A DNA stretch of 64,000 nt from Sindora glabra (lineage: Eukaryota > Streptophyta > Magnoliopsida > Fabales > Fabaceae). This document shows positions 9,780 to 23,800 of this stretch, piece after piece. Each line of letters starts with the position of its first letter. Position 1 is the stretch's first letter. The stretch is taken from assembly GCA_020226215.1 (NCBI GenBank), contig CM035236.1, positions 6,205,001 to 6,269,000 of the forward strand, given 5' to 3'. Under the pieces are notes generated by a model that was not told the DNA's origin, did not search any database, and worked only from the letters and a program-made list of their open reading frames with translations. A program made the translations under genes and the position numbers.

Positions 9780-12700
9780 CTGAATCATTATTACTAACAT
9801 AACATACTCATCTTCTCCCTTATCAATTTCAACATCATCATCTAACTCTAATTGCTTCTCCTCTATGTAATTACTAACAATTTCATCTTCTAAAATGTCA
9901 TCGTTATTATGAAGTCATTGACATCTTATGTGTCAACACAAATATATCCAAAAGATGAAATACATTAAGGATCATTATTCTAATCCATTGATGTAATAAA
10001 GTCCAAATTTCTAAGGTCAATTGCCAAGTTAAAGTTTGCAAATTGTTGTCCTATAATATTGGAACTCAATTTTCTAAAGTTGATTTAGGTTTTTTATAAC
10101 CTCTTACTTGTCTTAAGTGTTTGTTATAAAATATAAGTTATTCATTAAATGATAAGGACTTGGAAAAAAGGAATAAAAAAATTAAAAGACTTACTTAAGA
10201 TACTTTTGAAATTTGGCACAATTGTTCAAGATATATCATATTGCAATATCTCAATCTCCTTGTCAAAACCTATAATTTTTTTCTAGATAGGTCAACATTA
10301 AGTTTTGAACACCAACAATTATCTTTCTATTCTAATATGGATCGTATCCTAATTTCATTTAAGTTGATTGAATTTAGTTTTTACATTTTACAGATACATA
10401 GAACAAAATATTAATGCTTTATATATGACATAGCATTGAACTATAAAACCTTTAAGTTGAGCATGATTTCTAATATAGTCCTTCAACTTTTTGATGCATT
10501 TCTTGTATAGGTATATCTATTGAAAACAAATAGGTGCCCTTAGCAATACTTTATCAAGTAAATGCATCACCAAGTGAACCATTATATCAAAAAATGCTAG
10601 GTTTTTTTAGAATGAAAATAATATCTTTCTTAGCTTTCTCTACATCTTTTTTATTGAAAATTTTAGTACACATTTAATTGAAGTAACTATAGAACTTAAT
10701 AATTATACGTAATAGTTCTTTTAGCATGAATGCTCAAACTACAAGTGTTAATAATGGTTGTATCATGACATGACAATCATGCAATTTCAACCCCTTGATG
10801 TTGGTGTCACTATCAATTACATTTTTCCTCATATTACTAGTATACCTATTAAGGAATTTGAAATTTTTAATAAATTGACAAAACCATTATTGGTCATTAT
10901 TGTTGAACATGTATTTAGCATATAGTTTCATCAACTTATTCCCTTCCTCATATAAATATAACTATGATTTTACCTTCATGTCAACTAGATCATGTTTTGC
11001 ATTGTTTATATCTTTTAATTTGTATACATCATGTAATAGTGTGTCTCAACTTTATTGTGTGCCAATAAAAATGCTAAAAAAATGCTCTATTTATTTCAAT
11101 TAAGTTCATCAACCACTCTCCTCCATTTTACTCCATCAAATTGCATATGTTTTCTAAAATTTCTCTGACTTAATCTACTTCATTAGTCTATGATCATGTC
11201 GTTAGTAAACTACCTTGAAAAAGGTCTCCTTTCAGTCTTACCATTAAAATTCATATCATTTCTCTTCTACAGTTGCCTCAAAAGAAAATAACAATGACCA
11301 ACATACATTATTTTTCCTTTAACCTACAATAATGGAGTATTTTGATTGTAAGTTTGACATGTTTTGTACCCTCATCTACTGCACTCAGAAAAATTATTTT
11401 ATGTAGAAAAATCATTAACAGTCCATAATAACTTTGCTCCCATCTTAAACATGTTATTATTAATAGTATTTCGAGTTTTGACTTTTGTCTCTTATAATTA
11501 TTTTAACTCTTCCACTGGCAGTTTTAAGAAGACATTTATATCTTTTCATAAAGATTGTAGTTTAAGGATTAACAAAGTTAAGATAAAAAACTATTTCATA
11601 TAAAGTCATAATTGCAAATTATAAGCTATCTTCATTATTGGTCACATGCTATGGGATAGACTTATATCTCTAAAAAGATTGAAATTGTTTGAACTCAGAC
11701 CTAGTTGAACATTTCTTAGTTCTACGAAAAAAAAAAGAATAGCTTAGGTTAAAATTTTGTCAATATTTTCAATTAATAAGATGTCATATAACCCTGCACT
11801 TATTTGATCATTTTGTATGATGTTACTTTGTATCATTTGTCATCTGCCTCGATCCATACAATTGTTTCAACTTAGAGTTAACAAGAAAATACTTTAGCAT
11901 TTCGTAAAGTATCTTTTTCCTTTTTGTATTTTTGCTAACATAACAACTCTCCTTATATATTAGGCAATTCTTTTATGTAGCATATTCTTTCCAAAAGAAC
12001 ACAATCATACTTGTAAGAATAAATTAACTTATACCTTAGCCCTAATTTATTAAACGACATCTTTGCATTATAATATGAACCTGACAATTTATTCTTTTTG
12101 GGAAGTGCTTCTTTCAATAACTTTAAAAGAAAATTAAATGACTTATTAGTTTACTTATATAACGCTTTTAAATGTATAAATTTGACTAGAAAGTTCAACG
12201 ATGGAAAGTTTGTACAATCAAGATACAATTATATTTCAACTTCTGCGAATAACTCATCACAGCTTTACCTATGAGATATGTCCCTCCAAACATTTGTATT
12301 CTTATCTCCATTATACTCACTTGTTTAATTAGTGTAATGAAGGCCTATCAAGTCATATATAATGTCAAACATCTTATTTGCATCATCGAGAAGTGCCTTA
12401 GCTTTAGCCTTAGTAGTCAATACATCATTTTCACCTTAATGAACCTAATTTTTGCAAAATGGATCAAATTTGATGTCAATTAGGTATATCTCTATGGTTT
12501 GTAACCTCTAATAGAACACATTTTTGTAGTTATTACATGGATATCTTATTAAACCTTAATTATTAATGTAAATTTTAGCTCTCCCGATAAATGTTATAGC
12601 ACTATTCTAGTATTGATCGAATAAGCAATCTCATAATGTTATCTAGCTTATGTTAATAGATATGTTTGTCACTAGTCAATAACATCATGTGTAAATTATA

Positions 12701-12860
12701 AGATTTAAGTTACGCATGTGTTTATTATATCACTATCTTAACTTATCCATGCTATCATTTTTTAAATGTAGAAATTATAATAATATCTCCCCATAGTTTT
12801 CCAAGTATATAGATTATAATTTAATATTTTATATACTCGGAGAACAAAAAAGACACATGA
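9780..12860 (-). pseudogene. TNP2-like CACTA transposase, broken, copy I
   Basis: Translation of the minus strand, ignoring stops and shifts, gives landmarks of the plant TNP2 transposase. Around 11450-11260 is a Transposase_21-like block with FKMGAKLLWTVNDFSTYNNF and, further on, GHRYF. At about 10795-10749 is GLKLHDCHVMIQPLL, the start of the DUF4218-type region. This continues to SIFFDIMVHLVMHLLDKVLL near 10590. The acidic tail (DEIVSNYIEEKQLELDDD) lies near 9895-9805. Stops and frameshifts are numerous, so no protein is made. Compared with copy II the DUF4216-type block between these last two parts is missing. Confidence 0.8.
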
Positions 12861-12959
12861 AATTTTTAAAACACAAAATGATAAGCAAGTAAGTTAACAA
12901 CAATAATTAAAGGATTAGTCCAAACTAGATTTTAAAAAGTAGTTTGTATTAAGAGATAC

Positions 12960-13395
12960 AACTATATTTTTGTGGTTGCAAAAGTCTCCTCATCTGCATT
13001 AAGGCATAATTGCAATATGAGTTAAAATCACAACTGTAATGGTGTATTGTGAGCACATCAAAATTCCAATATGGCTATTACAAGCTATTCTAGAACCTTT
13101 CGATTGTTTATGCCATAAACACCATAGATTTATGAAAATTTTTTGGAAAATCCTATCCTTAATCATTTAACAATAAGTTATTTATCTCCATAAAGGTATA
13201 CATCCGTGTTGTCTATCTTTATTTTCATTTGATTGGCATTAGATTTGAGTTTGAAAACAAAGAAAACAATAAAAAAGAGAACTAGTGAAACAAAGAAGAC
13301 AAAGCAAAATAATGTTTGGTTGAGGAAGACAATAAGTTAAAATAATAAAATAAAAATAAAAGTAGAATAAAGTTAACATATATTCTTAGTTGAAA
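12960..13395. other. No gene recognised
   Basis: Mixed AT-rich sequence between the CACTA remnant and the LTR-like repeat. It may hold the 5' subterminal part of the CACTA element, but no CACTA inverted terminus could be identified. Confidence 0.35.
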
Positions 13396-16317
13396 AGTTT
13401 TACAACTTCTTTAAATTATAGTAAATTAGAAATTATTTTGTGAGAAAGAATACTTAAGGTAATTAGTAAATTCGGTTGAGTTTGAAATTTTTATGTATGA
13501 AATATAGAATAAAAGGAAGTTAATAAAATTGAGACTATATGAATATGAATTTGGTGAAAAATTAATAAGGAAAATGTATTAAAATCGTGAAGTATAAAGT
13601 TTTAAATTGATAAGTGAGTGTATAAGTATGAAAGAGATTTATGAGCATTTTTCCAAAAATGCCTCTAAAGCTCCAATCTATATTTCAGCCCCTAAATCCC
13701 TAATCTCACTCATTTCCCTTTGTCTTTCAATTTTCCCAATTCTTTCTACATTTTCTCCCACCCTTCTGCCAATAGGTAAGAACATTGCTTTCATCAAGAA
13801 CCATTCTTATTTCTTCTTGGTTGGTGAAGAGATTTGATGCTATTTAGTTTTGTTGGGAATTCTAGACCCTAACTCTAAAATCCATGAATTTTGATGTGAT
13901 TAAAGTTAAAATATCTTCAAACTAACTTTATAGCATCCTTTTCCATACAAGATGAGTGGATAATCTAACTAATTTGTGGACTTTATCATTATATGATGGT
14001 ATTGATAGAATATTAGTTATTTTGTGATTTTGCTTAAATCACATTTGTTTTGATGTGTTAGAAGTAATAAATGATGAGGAAAGGTGATATGATATGATAT
14101 GATATAATATATTAGTGTATAAATGATTATATCAAGGTTTAATATATAAATATATGTGTAAAAGGCATTTAGGATTAGATGAACAATGAAATTTTCATAG
14201 AAAATTAAGATTTTTATGTGCGAATCAAGTAGTCAATCAATCTTGAGGGTCCAAAGGCAAAATTAGGCAAATGAATTTGTTGGTTAATCAATTCATAAAC
14301 CTAGAATTTTTATGCTAATTTTGAAGAAGCATAACTTTATTTTACATCTATTTTAAAAAATTATAGCTAATTTTTTTTAAATAAAATTGGCTCTACTTTC
14401 ATATGAAATTAGTTTCAAATTAAAATCTTGCTACATTTTGAGATATCATCGAGATAGTGGACAAAGGTCAAAATTTCAGAATTTGAAAAAATGGACTTTT
14501 TATATCTATATTCTAAAATGCATAACACTTTCAAATCTTGACCAATTTGGGTGAGTGAGTATTCTATGAAAAGCTAATTGAATCTATTTTCACATGAAAT
14601 AATTTTTACAAACAATCTATTCATTATTTTCAAATCATTCATAAAACATCATTCAAAGATTATAACTATGGCGATCTTATAATTAACCATACCTAACATA
14701 TTTTGTGTTTTTATGATTTATAAGGGTTTAACATGGGGTATTTGATCTCTAAATATCAAAGATAAGTAGTTTATAATATTTATATGATAAGTACATAATA
14801 AAAGGATCATAAAATGAGTAATAATAATGTTAATAAATTATCCTCGTAAATTGTGAAGTAAAAAAATAAAAAGAGATGAAAATGAAATACTCAAGGATCC
14901 TTGGAGCAAATGAATATTCCTAGGTGAGTGTATATCTATTTTAGGAACTTATCTACTTAATTTTTCTACACTCTATTTGTTTTATATACTAAGATAATAT
15001 ATTGTAAAATTAAATGAATATTCATTATTTTCAAATCATTCATAAAACATCATTCAAAGATCATAACTATGGCAATCTTATAATTAACCATACCTAACAT
15101 ATTTTGTGCTTTTATGATTTATAAGGGTTTAACATAGGGTATTTGATCTCTAAATATCAAAGATAAGTAGTTTATAATATTTATATGATAAGTACATAAT
15201 AAAAGGATCACAAAATGAGTAATATTAATATTTATAAATTATCCTCGTGAATTGTGAAGTAGAAAAAAATAAAAAGAGATGAAAATGAAATACTCAAGGA
15301 TCCTTGGAGTAAATGAATATTCCTAGGTGAGTGTATGTCTATTTTAGGAACTTATCTACTTAATTTTTCTACATTCTATTTGTTTTATATACTAAGATAA
15401 TATATTATAAAATCAAGAGACTAAATGTGTGCAGATGTATTCCTTAATATGAATAAGTATGAAAAACTTGCGATCTTGATTGCTTCCTATTATGATAATG
15501 ATTATGGTATGTAATGGTTCTTCCAAAACATTATTTGTTTCTTGTTAATTACTATTAATTGACCTTTTGTAAATAATGCAATGAAGGCATTGTATAGGTT
15601 ATTACTTGGTTATGATGAATGTATGCTTTAATTAAGATTGTGATTATGATTATGCTTGACTTGTGACCACATATGAGAAGCCTAGAACTACTATTTGACA
15701 ATTTGGTTTGCTTGCATCCAAACATGAATGTATTTAAACTTATGGTATTGTAAATGAGGATGATTATGATAATGAATTGATTACCTCATACCGTGGCTAA
15801 ATTAAGATCGAAATACTATGAGAAATACAATTTATGTGATATATATATATAGTTTGTGCTCCTAGCATATAAATGTCACCAATGTGATAAAAAAATGCTT
15901 GGAATCAAATATAAGAAATGTGATCAAGTGACTTTATTAAAATAAAGTTAAAAATATTATAAATTATATGTATGACTTTGTAAAATGATGTGAATGGAAT
16001 GATATATTAGTATTATTAAAGTAAATTAGTATCTTAAAAATTTAATATCTTTTGTGCTTAAAGTTTGGTTCAAGCAAATACTTAAAATGTATTATTTGAT
16101 TTCTTTAAAGTAGAGTTAAAATTATTAAGAACCAAGTGTCTAGTTCTATAATAAAATATGATTTGTGCTTTCTTAGATTATAAAGCTTTAATATTTTGAT
16201 TATTTTATACTTGATTCAAAAAGTCCTCGTTTATGGAAAATCTTTATTTTCTTTACGATAATTTTCTAAAGATATAAGAGAGTGATATGAATAAAATTTG
16301 TTAAGAGCCTTGCATTT
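13396..16317. repeat. LTR-like long direct repeat, left copy
   Basis: The stretch aligns with 17697-20470 from its beginning (TTTAAATTATAGTAAATTAG, then ATTATTTTGTGAGAAAGAAT) to its end (GAGTGATATGAATAAAATTT, then GTTAAG). It is longer than the right copy because of an internal 401 bp tandem duplication. The right copy begins TGTTACACC, a usual plant LTR start. The left copy's matching bases are mutated. Small open frames (for example 13607-13837) are not conserved in the other copy and are not genes. Confidence 0.65.
14618..15412. repeat. 401-bp tandem duplication inside left LTR-like repeat
   Basis: Unit one is 14618-15018 and unit two is 15019-15412, with only scattered differences (for example ATGGGGTATTT versus ATAGGGTATTT). 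The right LTR-like copy has the corresponding sequence only once (about 18936-19335). The duplication therefore happened in this copy, well after the two long repeats diverged. Confidence 0.92.
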
Positions 16318-17696
16318 TAATATTTTATTCATATAAGCTTAATTTCAAATAAATTACTATATAAAGATAAATTTTGATTTTATAGTTAATATTAGAGAAA
16401 TATAAGAAGTTGATAACCTAGAATAATTTATTATATTATGATTTGAACTTGGAATTAGAATATTTGAAAATAAAATAAATAATGCTCTTACATTATTATA
16501 AATGGTGAAAAAGGAAGGGAGTGAAAAATAATCATGGATATCTTTGAACATTTAATAATGGCTAGACATCATTAGATGAATATATATTCCACTCTAAATT
16601 AATGTCTTAATAATAATTTATTTAAATATCATAATTTATAATCCTTATTATAAATGATACTAATCATGTAGCTATTCATATGCAAATCCTTAATAGGATA
16701 ATTGTAAATCATAATGTATTATTGAATCAATCTTGTGGTCATGTATGAATAACTTGGAAATAATACTTGTGATGAGTTAGAAATATCTACTTGAAAGAAT
16801 GTTCTTTGAACAGGCTTGTGAGGTATGGCAATGATATTACCAATTATTGATTGATTATGATTGAAATATGATAGTAAGTGATAACTATATCGTGTATGGA
16901 ACTACATCATTATCTTTATGCTAAAAATTGTAATGTGATCTACATTGAAATGTGAATGATTGTTGTAGCCATGTGAGAAGGCATGGTATTATTTTTATTG
17001 GCATATTATGCTATATACCTTGATTTACCCTGTAATGATGAATAGTTAATTTGTATTGAGATTGTATTAAAATTGTGATTTCTAAAGTCGAGCTCTATTG
17101 TGCATATTATAATATAAATTATGCCATGAGTGACATTTGAAGTGAGAAATGTGACAGGGGCAATAATGTAAAAATTGGGTGAAAAATTCCTAGTAAAAAG
17201 GTCGGTATGGTATAAGATTGGCTTGAAAAGAATAAGAATGGAAAAGAAAGTAAAGTATAAGATTAGGCCGGGAGTCAACAGGTATATGTATGTGTTTTTA
17301 TTATGATTGATATGCATTATGGTATGACATGGAAAATTATTTGTGATTGAATATCTTTAATGTTACGAGTATGATAATTTGATGTGATTGAGACTTATTA
17401 GCTATTTGTAAATGTGATAATCACTCGAAATAGGTCATGTGTATGATGGTATTGATAATAAGAAATGTGATAACTAATATTACTATAAATTATGAAATGA
17501 AATAGAGAATTTGAGTTGTGTGCAGGAAACCACATCAATTCAAGAATGGGTATTGTGAATTGTAGGATTGTAGAACTTAGGTTGCAATGACCTTCCATCT
17601 TGAGATTTAATTAATAGAAAATTTACTTATATGATTAAGTAATGGTAGATATATACTTACTAAATTCTTATAACTCACTCTATTTTTGTTACACCT
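16318..17696. other. Interior between LTR-like repeats
   Basis: About 1.4 kb with no gag, protease, integrase or reverse transcriptase motif in any frame. No clear primer-binding site follows the left repeat and no purine-rich tract precedes the right one. The longest frames (16357-16551, 17006-17317, 17398-17598, all minus) are composition artefacts. If this is an LTR element, it is non-autonomous or has lost its coding region. Confidence 0.5.
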
Positions 17697-19756
17697 TCCT
17701 TAAATTATGATACATTAGAAATTATTTTGTGAGAAAGAATACTTGAGGCAATCGGTAAATTCGATTGAGTTAAGTATTTGATGAATAAAATATAGAATAA
17801 AATAGAGTTAATAAAGATTTAGAATATAGGAGTATAAATTAGGTGAAATTTTGATAAGGAAAATTTATTAGAATCATAAAATGCAAAGTTATATACTGAT
17901 ATGAGTAAGTATGTGAATATGAAAGAGATTTAAGAATAATTTTTTAAAAATGCTCATGAAGCTTTATTATCTCTTATTTCAGCCCCAAGCCCCATTTCCT
18001 TCATTTCTTTTCATCTTTCTAGTTCTCTTACTGCTCTTAATTCTCTCTCTACATAATCTCTCCAATTAAGCAAAGGAACTTCAAATCTTTTTAGTTGATC
18101 AAGAATTTAGAATTTATTTGGTTTTGTTAGGTATTTTAAGTGTAACTTTAGAATCCATGCATTTTGACATAATTATGATTGAAAAATCTTCAAATTAGCT
18201 TTCTAGCATTCTTATCTATATAAGATGAGTAGCTAATCTGACTAAATCTATGGATTTTATGGCTATTTGATGATATTGATAAAATGGGTTCTTTTTTATT
18301 TTTTCTTAGATCATGTTTAATTTGATGTGGTAAGAGTAATAAATAATATGGACAGATGATATGAGACATTAAATAGGTATATTGATGATTGTATCAAAAT
18401 TTGGTATATAAATATATATTTAGATGGCATTTAGGATCGGGTGAGCAGTGACATTTTCATAAAAAAAAATTAAGATTTTCATATGTGAATTAAGTGGTCA
18501 ATTGATTCTAAGAATTTAGAGGTGAAACTGGGCTTCAGAACTAGTGACCAATTAATTCTGAAAGTTCCAAGGAAAAATTAAGTAGGTGAATCAATTAGTA
18601 AATCAATTTATCTACCTAAAATTTTTATACCAATTTTAAAAAGTCATAACTTCTTCGGCTTACATTTGTTCTAAACAAATTACCTATCATTTTTAAAGTA
18701 ATTGAGTCTACTTTTGAATAAATTTAGTTTCAAATTAAAATCTTATGTATATTTTGAGATATCATTAAAATAATGGATAAAGATAAAAAAAGCTCAAAAT
18801 TTCAAAAAAAATTGACTTTTCATATCAATATTCTAAAAAGCGTGACACTTTCAAATTTTAACTAATTTAAGTGAATGAGCGGTCTATTGAAAACTAATTG
18901 AATCTACTTTCATATAAAATTTGTTCTAAAAATAATCTATTCATAATTTTTGAATTATCCATAAAACATCATTCAAAGGTCACAACTATGCTGACCCTAT
19001 GGCAAACCATACCTAACCTATTTTATGTTTTCATGATTCATAAAGGTCCAACATTGGGTGTTTGATCTCTAAATATTAAATATAAGTAGTTTATGATATT
19101 TATATAATATGTACATAATAGGATGATCATGAAATAAGTAATATTAATATTTATGAATTATCATCATGAATTTTGAAGTAAGAAAAAGGAAAAAAAAAGA
19201 TAAAAGTGGAATACTTAGGGATCCTTAGAGCAAATAGACATTTCTAGGCAAGTTTATATTTATTTTAGGAACTTGTCTACTTAATTTCCCTACACCCTAT
19301 TTATTTTAATACTAGAATAATATGTTGTAAAACCAAAAGACTGAATGTGTGTAAATGTATACCTTAATATGAATGAGTATGAAAAACTTGTAATCTTGGT
19401 TGCTTCTTATTATGATAAAGATTATAGTGTGTAATGGTATTTCTAAAGCACCATTTGTTTCTTGTTAATTACTATTAATTGACCTTTTATAAATAATGAG
19501 ATAAAGGCATTATATAGGTCGTTGCTTGGTTGTGATGAATGTAAGCTTTAATTGAAATTGTGATTATAATTGTGCTTGACTTATGACCACACATAAGAAA
19601 TGTGAAACTATCATTTGACAATTAGGTGTGCTTGCATCCAAATGTGAACAAGTTTTAAGTTATAGTATTGTGAATGAGGATGAATGTAATGATAAATTAA
19701 TTACCTTGTACTGTGGCTAAATTGAGATCAAGATATTATGTGATATGAAATTTATA

Positions 19757-19838
<82 letters not shown>

Positions 19839-20470
19839 GATAATGCAATTTAGTTCATGCTGTTAGTATACAAATGATACCAATAGGATAAAAAAATGGT
19901 TTGGAGTCGGATATGAGAAACATGATTGGGTAACTTTATTAGGGTAAAATTAAAAATATTATAAACCGAATGTATAACTTTATAAAATAATGTGAATAGA
20001 ATGTTTTTATAGAATAAAGTTCTAATAATTCAATTTTTATATATTAGATTTAGAAAAGAAAAAGATTTTATTTTATTATCATATTCTTTTTACCCAATAT
20101 AGAATTAATATTGGATGCTCTAAAATGATATGCTAGCATTTTTAGAATAAATCAATATCTTAAAAATTTAATGCTTTTAGTGCTTAGAGTTCAATTCAAG
20201 CAAATACTTAAAATGTATTATTTGATTTCTTTAAAATAGAATTGAAATTATTAAGAATCAAGTATCTAGATTTACAATATAGTATGATTCAGACCTTTTT
20301 AGATTCTAAAGTTTCAATATGTTGATTATTTTACAATTGACTCAAAAAAATCCTTATTTATGAAAATATTTAATTTCTTTATGATAATTTTTTTTGAAGA
20401 TATAAAAGAATGATATTATAAGATGATAGAGTGATATGAATAAAGTTTGTTGAGCACCTCACAGTGCAAT
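17697..20470. repeat. LTR-like long direct repeat, right copy
   Basis: It starts with TGTTACACCTTCCTTAAATT and runs parallel to the left copy, with matching landmarks such as GAAAGAGATTTA, CATAAAACATCATTCAAAG and TATGAAAAACTTG. An AT microsatellite (19759-19835) is inserted or expanded near 19.8 kb, where the left copy has only a short ATATATATAT run (about 15840). The divergence is substantial, so the pair is old. Confidence 0.65.
19759..19835. repeat. (TA)n microsatellite
   Basis: An uninterrupted run of about 75 bases of alternating A and T. Confidence 0.98.
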
Positions 20471-20479
20471 AAATGAAGA

Positions 20480-22238
20480 AAAGAAATCAAAGATTTTTTT
20501 CTCAATTTAATATAAATTTATATATTAGTCGTGATACTTCTTCCCTTCTAATTTCCTCTTAATATGACAAATATCATTCCTATAACATACCACACATCAT
20601 TCTTATAACAAAGAATTGAATATCTTATTTATATATAGTAATTCATACTAAATTAAAAAAATTCTTTAATTTCTTTTTCTCATTTATTACATTTTCATAA
20701 TCCCTTTAATTTTTTTCTTATTTATTAAAATTTCCAATTTTCATGTGTTTTTTCTCTCTAAAGTAATCTTTTTTTTATTATATTTTCATAATTTTTTTAT
20801 CTTAATCACATTTGATTTGCATTACTAATTTTGATTAAATTAAAAGCTAAAAATTTTAATTGATAAATTAAATAAGGCTCAAAATTGATAATTATTAAAA
20901 GAAATAGTTGATTAAATTATGTAAATAATTAGATTAGAATTTTTTATCTTATAGATAAGTTAGTAATTTTTACATATTAATTAATACTTGAGCCATATTT
21001 TTTAGGTAAAACTTTTAAAATTCATTAGTATTAAATTTTCTATAAATTTTACAAGTAGGATGCATAATATAAAAATTTAATTTTACTTATTTTAATATAA
21101 TTATTTGATACTTAATATAAATCAAATATTTATATAAAAATCTACTAATTATCTACTACTTCATTTATTTTTATCTATCATTAAGTTAAATGTATAAAAA
21201 TTAAAGAGGGCAATTATTAATTATAGTTTTAGGATAAAATAATTTTAATATATAAATTTATTCTTTACTAAAAATAATAATTAATATGTAAATTAATTGA
21301 TTATCTTTTATTTATTAGGATATTAACAGTAGAATTGAAAAAAGTTAATAATTTTATTTTTGGTTTTCTAAATATATAAAAAAAATGAAAAGACTTATCT
21401 AAAATAATAAATAAAATAGAATAAAAGAAGTCATGCATATGTTAGAATTAATTTTGATAAAATTCTAATTTTGTAAATAATAATATAATTTTTAAATCCA
21501 TAAAATTTAAAATTTAAAATTGAAATAATTTTTAAGAAAAACTTATATTTAGTCATATTCAACTATATAGATGTTATTATTTCCAGAAAGTAATAAATAA
21601 AGAATGATTAAAAATATTAATTTATAATAATGTAAATGATAATTTAAACATAACTAAAAGTATTAATTTATATTATTTTTCTAAATTTTATTTTTAATAT
21701 TTAAATATGTACACATTATTTTAATTATGGTAATGATTACTATTAATATAATATTATAATAATATAATAACTTTATTAATTAACAATGAGTTAAAAAAAT
21801 ATAATGCATTGTTTTACTTATTTTGAACATAATTATATTAATTATTTCAATATCTCATAATTTAAAATTTAAAATCATAATTTATATTATAAATTATTAT
21901 TAATTAAAATTATTAAATCTATGTATCACATGAGTTACAGGCTAGTTATTATATATAAATAAGATATTTAGTCTTTTACACTGAAGAATGACAAATTAGC
22001 ACATGATATGTTATGGGAATAACCCTTAACATAAAAGGAGATAGGAAATCTTACGATTAATATATAATATAAAGATTACATATGATCCAATAAATTTTAT
22101 ACTTAATATTAAGTTGTTGTTGTTTATAATCATTTATTTGGTCATATTATAATCATTAATTCTGGATGTATGTACATTATTTACAAATAACTAATTTTCT
22201 AAACTCTTATTTTAAATGAATAATAATGTAACTTATAA
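20480..22238. other. AT-rich intergenic, no gene
   Basis: Nearly 1.8 kb of A/T-dominated DNA with stops in all frames. No repeat structure, RNA gene or coding potential visible. Confidence 0.6.
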
Positions 22239-22975
22239 GCCTTATTTGGCAATTAGTTGATTCAATTAACTATTAGTTAATTCAATTAACTGTTAGTTAA
22301 TAGCTGATTTGACCAGCTGATAACATTAGCTGTTTGAATGAAAATGTTTGGTAACATTAGCTGTTTCCTATTAGTTGTTTATATGCAAAATGACCTATAA
22401 GGACACGTATATATTTTATGATTTATTTAAATATTTTTTATTTTAATAATATTTTAGATTTATTATATGATTTATATTTAAGAAATATAATAATTTATTT
22501 TTAAGAAAAATGATAATTTATTTTAAATAATTTTTTAAGTCATACTTCCTTAAAAATGTGATAAATCTAAAATATAATTAAAGATTTATTATATTTCTTA
22601 AGTTATTATATTTTTTAAAAAATAAATTATTATATTTCTTAAAAATAAATTATTATACTTCATAAATACTTTATATAAATTAATAATAATTATTTAATAA
22701 ATTTTTTTAATCTTTTTTTAGTGAGGATATAAGTGAAAATACACATATTATTTAAGGATAATTTTGTATTTTTACAAACTCATTATCAATAAGCTAATTG
22801 AAAATGCTGAGTTTACTAGCTTTTTAGCATTTTCAAATTAGCTTATTGAGGGTCAATCAGCTAATTGAATAAGTTGTTTGCCAAATAGTTAAATTAGCTT
22901 ATTGACTCGGTCAAACAGTTAAACACTATCAAATCAGTTAAAAGCTCACTAAAAAACTCTTTACCAAACACCCTC
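22239..22975. mobile_element. MITE family A, copy 1 (hAT-like ends)
   Basis: The left end GCCTTATTTGGCAATTAG pairs with the right end CTCTTTACCAAACACCCT (reverse complement AGGGTGTTTGGTAAAGAG). Subterminal words TTAGTTAATTCAATTAACTG and AGCTGATAACATTAGCTG recur inverted on the other side as AGCTTATTGA and AAATTAGC. The centre is AT-rich and non-coding. A second copy at 40368-40990 has the same arrangement. A clear 8-base target duplication is not visible, so the superfamily is tentative. Confidence 0.65.
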
Positions 22976-22979
22976 ATAA

Positions 22980-23800
22980 TCATTTTTCATTTTTCATGGT
23001 ACACAATCTCTATGATATGTGATCATCTGAATTATAAATTTAATTAATTCTCATATTAACCGTCAAGAAGGAAATTTGATAACGTTTTTGATACTACACT
23101 GATTGAAAATTTAATTAGCCATTAGATATCATGCAATAAAATTTATAATATTATCAAAAAAGAAATTGATAATATTTTTTATTATATTCACAACTTTTAT
23201 ACTTTTTAAATTATTTTATTTTATTTTTTTATTTTTATTCAAAAAATTAAAAAATATTCATTTTTTAATAATCTAATACTCTTTGCATTTATACAAAAAT
23301 TAAGGAGGGAGATATATACATATTTCTAAGTTTGATTTGTTCTAATATTTAATTATGTATGCATTCTAACTGCGATAATAATCATGTAAAAGTATAATAA
23401 TATAACACTTTTATCAAATATTAATGACTTAAAAAAATCTAATACCTCTTCTTACTTTATTTGAACATAACTAGGATAATTGTGTAATTATTTTATTGAT
23501 AAAAATATAACAACTAAATTTACATTAATACTTCTATGTTTTATAATTTAAAAATCTAAAAATTTATATGAATATTATAAATTAATATCAATTAACGGGT
23601 TACAAGCAAGTTTTATATGTGCCTGTGTCTATATATATATATATGTATGTATAAACTCGTTGATGCTGAAATAGCTTTTGTAAGTGCAATATATATATAT
23701 ATATATATATATAAACTCGTTGATGTTGAAATAGCTTTTGTAAGTGCAATTATAATATTTTCAACATCATTTTATTTATAAATAAATATTTTTTTCACAA
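22980..23800. other. AT-rich intergenic with short duplication
   Basis: No gene. The only structure seen is the 60-base-period duplication at 23651-23750 with TA runs on either side. Confidence 0.5.
23651..23750. repeat. 40-bp unit duplicated at 60-bp period beside TA runs
   Basis: The phrase ATAAACTCGTTGATGYTGAA followed by ATAGCTTTTGTAAGTGCAAT occurs at 23651-23690 and 23711-23750, one substitution apart. Each copy is preceded by an AT dinucleotide run. This looks like replication slippage or unequal exchange mediated by the TA tracts. Confidence 0.95.

Larger units (their letters stand above)
7800..12960 (-). mobile_element. CACTA (En/Spm) transposon remnant, copy I
   Basis: This block has the same order of degraded transposon parts as the second copy at 31400-36640, read on the minus strand. 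TNP2-type transposase comes first (about 12860-9780), followed by a region resembling the second CACTA ORF (about 9500-8400). CACTA termini could not be found, so the limits are approximate. Similarity between the copies is patchy, indicating age. Confidence 0.75.

Noticed and set aside
16357..17598. Three minus-strand frames of 64-103 codons in the LTR-like interior
   Set aside because: No retroelement motif, composition driven by AT-rich sequence, and not supported by a start context.
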